Positions 61,279 through 64,000 of a stretch of 64,000 bases of DNA are shown piece after piece. The DNA is taken from NCBI GenBank assembly GCA_900539625.1, contig UQCW01000001.1:62001-126000 (forward strand), in the 5' to 3' direction. Position 1 is the first letter of the stretch. The number at the start of each line of letters is the position of its first letter. Made by a program: the position numbers and the translations under genes. Below the pieces are notes generated by a model. It searched no databases. It saw only the letters and a program-made list of their open reading frames with translations, and was not told where the DNA came from. Source of the DNA: an uncultured Prevotella sp. GTDB lineage: Bacteria > Bacteroidota > Bacteroidia > Bacteroidales > Bacteroidaceae.

Positions 61279-63120
61279 TCAAAGGGTGGCTAATGCTTTG
61301 ATAATCAGTATGGCATCGTCGATGTCTTTTTGAGCATCAGCCATCACTTCAACCGGAGCGTAGCTCGACATTTCACAGTTGTCCAGCAGGCGTTTCACCT
61401 TGATGGTGAGATTCTCGTCTGCATGGCAAGTCTCCTTCAGATAATTGAGGATTCGCTCCGTGTTCAGTTCGTTGACAGGCATTGTCATCCGTTCGGAGAA
61501 ATAACAGCGTAGGATTTGGTTCAAATCGTTATACGTTTCGCGTGGCTGTTCTGGCTTTCGCGTGCTCTTGAGTTTCAGCATCTGTTTGATGGCCTTTCTG
61601 CCCATTTTGTCGTGCTGTGAACCAGGTAGACTGACAGCGCGGATGTCAAAGCGTTTGGCGGCGACGGGAATGCCGATGCCAAGGATGATGACAATTGCAA
61701 AGGCCAGGTAGGTTTTCCAAGTACCCCACCAATAGTAGTCGGTTGTCGCCACTAAGTGGGCCTCGCCAAACTTGATACCTCTGATGTCTTCTTTCCTCAT
61801 CTTCTTTTCGTACTCAACGGCCGCATCGCTTTTCGTGCCCTTTTTGACATTCAATTGGAAAGCCTTGGCTGTGATGGTTTGGTATTTCCCTTTTTGCGGG
61901 TCGAAAAATACAAAGTTAACCTTCGGCATCTCGAATTTGCCCACTTCCCGTGGCACCAATGTGTAATCGAAGGAGATACTTCCCGATACGCCGTCTTCTG
62001 TGATGGTCGTTTCGTCGACGATTTGCGGAGGGTAGCTGTCGAATCCTTCTGGAAAAACCAAATCTGGTGCAGTAATCAGTTTCAAGTTTCCCGTTCCAGA
62101 AATGGTTATGCGGAAGGTGGCCAAATCGTTTGTGCGCAAATTTGCAGTTCTCATCTGCGATTTGATCTTGAAGTGGCCAACGCCGCCAGAAAAACCTGAT
62201 GGTTTCGGGGTGGGTAATGGCTTGACATTCAAAATCAGTTGTGGGGCACTGCGTTTGACGTTGATACCAATGCCGCCGCCGTTTAGGAAATCGTCGATTC
62301 TGTCCAGCAGGAGGTCGCGTTGCATGACCATACAATCGAACGTCAATTTAGGAATCTGTATCTGCCCAGCTTTCTGAGGGTATAACACGTATTCCTTTGC
62401 CTTGTATTTTTTATAGGCGACGCCGTTAACGTGAGCAAGTGTAAACTCTGGGTTTGTTGGGATGTCAAGAGAAACAATGTTTTTGAAATCAGGCTTTTCA
62501 TTTAGGCCAGCATTGCTCAGCCCGACTCCGGGGAGTGCAAGTACATGATATTTCAAGCGTACGGCTTCTTGCTCGTAGACTGTGGCCTTTTGAAGGTCGG
62601 CAGTTATGTAGAGATCTTTCTGGGACAGGCCTGTTCTCGCGGTGCGCATTGCGTTTTCTTCTTCTATCTTGTCGTCCTGGCTGGAGGACGCTCTGTTTCC
62701 GTTCCCTTGTGCGTTGCCTGCAACGCGGATTTTGACGGCTTTGGATTTGTAGGTCTTTCCCTTTACATGTACGCTTGCAGGGGAGATGGTGAAAGTTCCT
62801 TTCGCTTTTGGGCGGAGGGTGCATGTTATCGTCACCGAGCAATTGGTTTTTGCCCGACCGTTGATGTTGATGTATTCTTTTCTGAAACTATAGCCAGGTT
62901 CAGAGAGTAGCGTGAAGTCGGCAGTTGAAAAATGAAAGTCGCTTATGTCTTCAGAGCTGATTGCGTAATCTGAATTCAGCGTATATTTGATTTGAAAATA
63001 ACTAGGGTTGGCCTCAACAACGGAAGGGGCGTTAACCGATAATTTCAACTGTGCGTTGATGGGGGCCATCCATATAAGGCAAATCAATAGTAATACGAAT
63101 TTATATCGTCTGTACATCAT
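61279..63120 (-). CDS. batD: BatD family protein
   Basis: The 613-residue protein has a signal peptide (FVLLLICLIWMAPINAQ), two large beta-rich extracytoplasmic domains (for example ATVYEQEAVRLKYHVLALPGV and VGHFKIKSQMRTANLRTNDLATFRITISGTGNLK), a single transmembrane helix (TYLAFAIVIILGIGIPVAA, about 480-500) and a cytoplasmic tail. This is the BatD layout. It is expected to act with BatA/BatB at the inner membrane. The batC gene lies 45 bases upstream. Confidence 0.9.
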   Translation of the reverse strand: MMYRRYKFVLLLICLIWMAPINAQLKLSVNAPSVVEANPSYFQIKYTLNSDYAISSEDISDFHFSTADFTLLSEPGYSFRKEYININGRAKTNCSVTITCTLRPKAKGTFTISPASVHVKGKTYKSKAVKIRVAGNAQGNGNRASSSQDDKIEEENAMRTARTGLSQKDLYITADLQKATVYEQEAVRLKYHVLALPGVGLSNAGLNEKPDFKNIVSLDIPTNPEFTLAHVNGVAYKKYKAKEYVLYPQKAGQIQIPKLTFDCMVMQRDLLLDRIDDFLNGGGIGINVKRSAPQLILNVKPLPTPKPSGFSGGVGHFKIKSQMRTANLRTNDLATFRITISGTGNLKLITAPDLVFPEGFDSYPPQIVDETTITEDGVSGSISFDYTLVPREVGKFEMPKVNFVFFDPQKGKYQTITAKAFQLNVKKGTKSDAAVEYEKKMRKEDIRGIKFGEAHLVATTDYYWWGTWKTYLAFAIVIILGIGIPVAAKRFDIRAVSLPGSQHDKMGRKAIKQMLKLKSTRKPEQPRETYNDLNQILRCYFSERMTMPVNELNTERILNYLKETCHADENLTIKVKRLLDNCEMSSYAPVEVMADAQKDIDDAILIIKALATL

Positions 63121-63165
63121 TCAAATAGTTAGTATATAACAGAAATGCAGGGCGTGTTTGTCTCG

Positions 63166-63810
63166 TCACCAGTTTTTGATTAGCGAACGCTGCCTTTTTG
63201 CTTCGTTCAGTTTCTTGCGGGTCTGTCTTTCAGCCTGGCGTGCAAAGTTTGTCAAGGAGTTGTTCTTGGATTGTTCTGCTTTGGGCTGTTGCTGTTGCTT
63301 TTGCGGTTCCTCCTGCGGTTGTTGTTGCGGCTGGTTGTCGTTGAGGTCTTTCAGCTGCTTTTGGCACAATGCTAGGTTGTATCTTGACGGTTGTTGCGCA
63401 GGAGAATCCCTTAGGGCTTGCTTGTAGCAGGCAATTGCCTGCTGTAGCAGTTGGCGTTTGCGTTCGGCATTCTTCTCACTCAGGGCTTCGCGCTGGTAGA
63501 TGAAACCTCTGTTGTGGTTGGCCTGTGAGCGTATGGGGGCGTTGTTGTCGTTTGCGGCCACACGGGTGAAAAGAGAGTCGGCCGCTGATATTTTTCCTTG
63601 TGCCAACCGCGCATTGCCAAGGTTGTAGAGGGCACGTGTGTTTACGGCATTCTGTTTCAGAATGCTGTTGTAATGTTCAGCTGCCGTCTCATATCGTTTG
63701 CCATGAAAAGCCTTGTTGCCTTGGTGAATCGTTTTCCAAACTGCTGTTTGAGCGCAGGAAATGATGGCAAAACATGTTTGGATTAGAAAAATTATAGCGA
63801 ATCGTTTCAT
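63166..63810 (-). CDS. batC: BatC: TPR protein of the Bat locus
   Basis: The 214-residue protein has a signal segment (FAIIFLIQTCFAIISCAQ) and two to three TPR motifs (YETAAEHYNSILKQNAVNTRALYNLGNARLAQGKISAADSLF-like stretch, about 40-110, and AIACYKQALRDSPAQQPSRYNLALC). The C-terminal tail is glutamine- and lysine-rich (QPQQQPQEEPQKQQQQP). This fits BatC, which sits between batB and batD. Confidence 0.85.
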   Translation of the reverse strand: MKRFAIIFLIQTCFAIISCAQTAVWKTIHQGNKAFHGKRYETAAEHYNSILKQNAVNTRALYNLGNARLAQGKISAADSLFTRVAANDNNAPIRSQANHNRGFIYQREALSEKNAERKRQLLQQAIACYKQALRDSPAQQPSRYNLALCQKQLKDLNDNQPQQQPQEEPQKQQQQPKAEQSKNNSLTNFARQAERQTRKKLNEAKRQRSLIKNW

Positions 63811-63882
63811 ATATAGGTGGTCATAATCTTTTTGGGTACCCTTAATCTCTGCCAGTGTGACTGGTGTTACATTGACAGCATT

Positions 63883-64000
63883 TCATGTTCTGAATCGTTT
63901 CAGCCATTTGGTTTTTCCCGAAGAAATGAAGAATTCCAAAAGAATTAGCAGCAGGGCAATGAGCGCCATGGCTTGAAATTGCTCGGTTTTTTCAGTGAAC
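63883..64000 (-). CDS. batB: BatB C-terminal end (von Willebrand type A protein), partial
   Basis: The last 38 codons read FTEKTEQFQAMALIALLLILLEFFISSGKTKW…, a C-terminal transmembrane helix and basic tail typical of BatB. The gene continues past the right edge, so the VWA domain itself is not visible. Assignment rests on the helix and on its place before batC. Confidence 0.7.
   Translation of the reverse strand, partial: FTEKTEQFQAMALIALLLILLEFFISSGKTKWLKRFRT

Noticed and set aside
63410..63810. Coding interpretation of the Q-rich tail region in the opposite frame (cysteine-rich ORF 63158-63427)
   Set aside because: Antisense of CAA/CAG repeats in batC, giving artificial CCC-rich peptides.

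Overview
The window comes from a Bacteroidales chromosome, most likely the Prevotella/Bacteroides side of the order. Supporting evidence: a giant SprA/Sov type IX secretion translocon next to ruvA, a Bat aerotolerance locus, a Bacteroides-type second EF-G, DUF4924, 'putative porin' and porin O/P outer-membrane proteins, and upstream boxes of the Bacteroidetes sigma type (-7 TAnnTTTG, in two cases with a -33 TTTG exactly 20 nt upstream). Base composition is near 50% GC except in AT-rich accessory segments at about 1-3000 and 49560-52060. The exact genus cannot be fixed from this sequence alone.

Layout. 1-2800 (minus strand): start of a type I restriction-modification locus, with an XRE regulator, hsdM and a partial hsdS that leaves the window. 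hsdM carries a run of nine G inside its 5' end, and in this sequence the run places the gene out of frame with its natural ATG. 3246-4256 (minus): an OmpH/Skp-like lipoprotein and a small conserved membrane protein. 4500-23426 (plus): a long housekeeping run of pepD, a beta-helix lipoprotein, dnaB, ruvA, sprA, rsmE, a sugar-kinase-like phosphotransferase, a TonB-dependent receptor and a MATE exporter. 23710-33859 (plus): nagA, a Wzc-like tyrosine autokinase, a LysE-family exporter, DUF4924, rfbD, an acyltransferase and prfC. 34311-49337 (plus): an aminotransferase, an FtsX-type permease, tsaC, a ClC channel, fmt, an M64 peptidase, ftsK, lolA, trxB, ndh and ribE. 49567-51606 (minus): an AT-rich orphan gene for a GIY-YIG protein with eleven ~50-residue repeats. 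52685-54838 (plus): a second EF-G whose G domain lacks the catalytic residues. 55332-64000 (minus): porin O/P, a MaoC hydratase, a putative porin, a PAP2 phosphatase, and batE, batD, batC and the end of batB.

The most notable material is outside ordinary gene content. (1) A phase-variation switch in hsdM, with translational coupling to its regulator. (2) Five copies of a ~95-180 bp palindromic, MITE/REP-like repeat in both orientations, all intergenic. (3) Two separate arrays of a 22-bp tandem repeat with a shared leader. (4) A second, shorter hairpin repeat family built on the AGGTGTTCA core. (5) The repeat-armed GIY-YIG protein. (6) The GTPase-deficient-looking EF-G2 with a textbook promoter. 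No tRNA, rRNA, CRISPR array or intact insertion sequence was seen.
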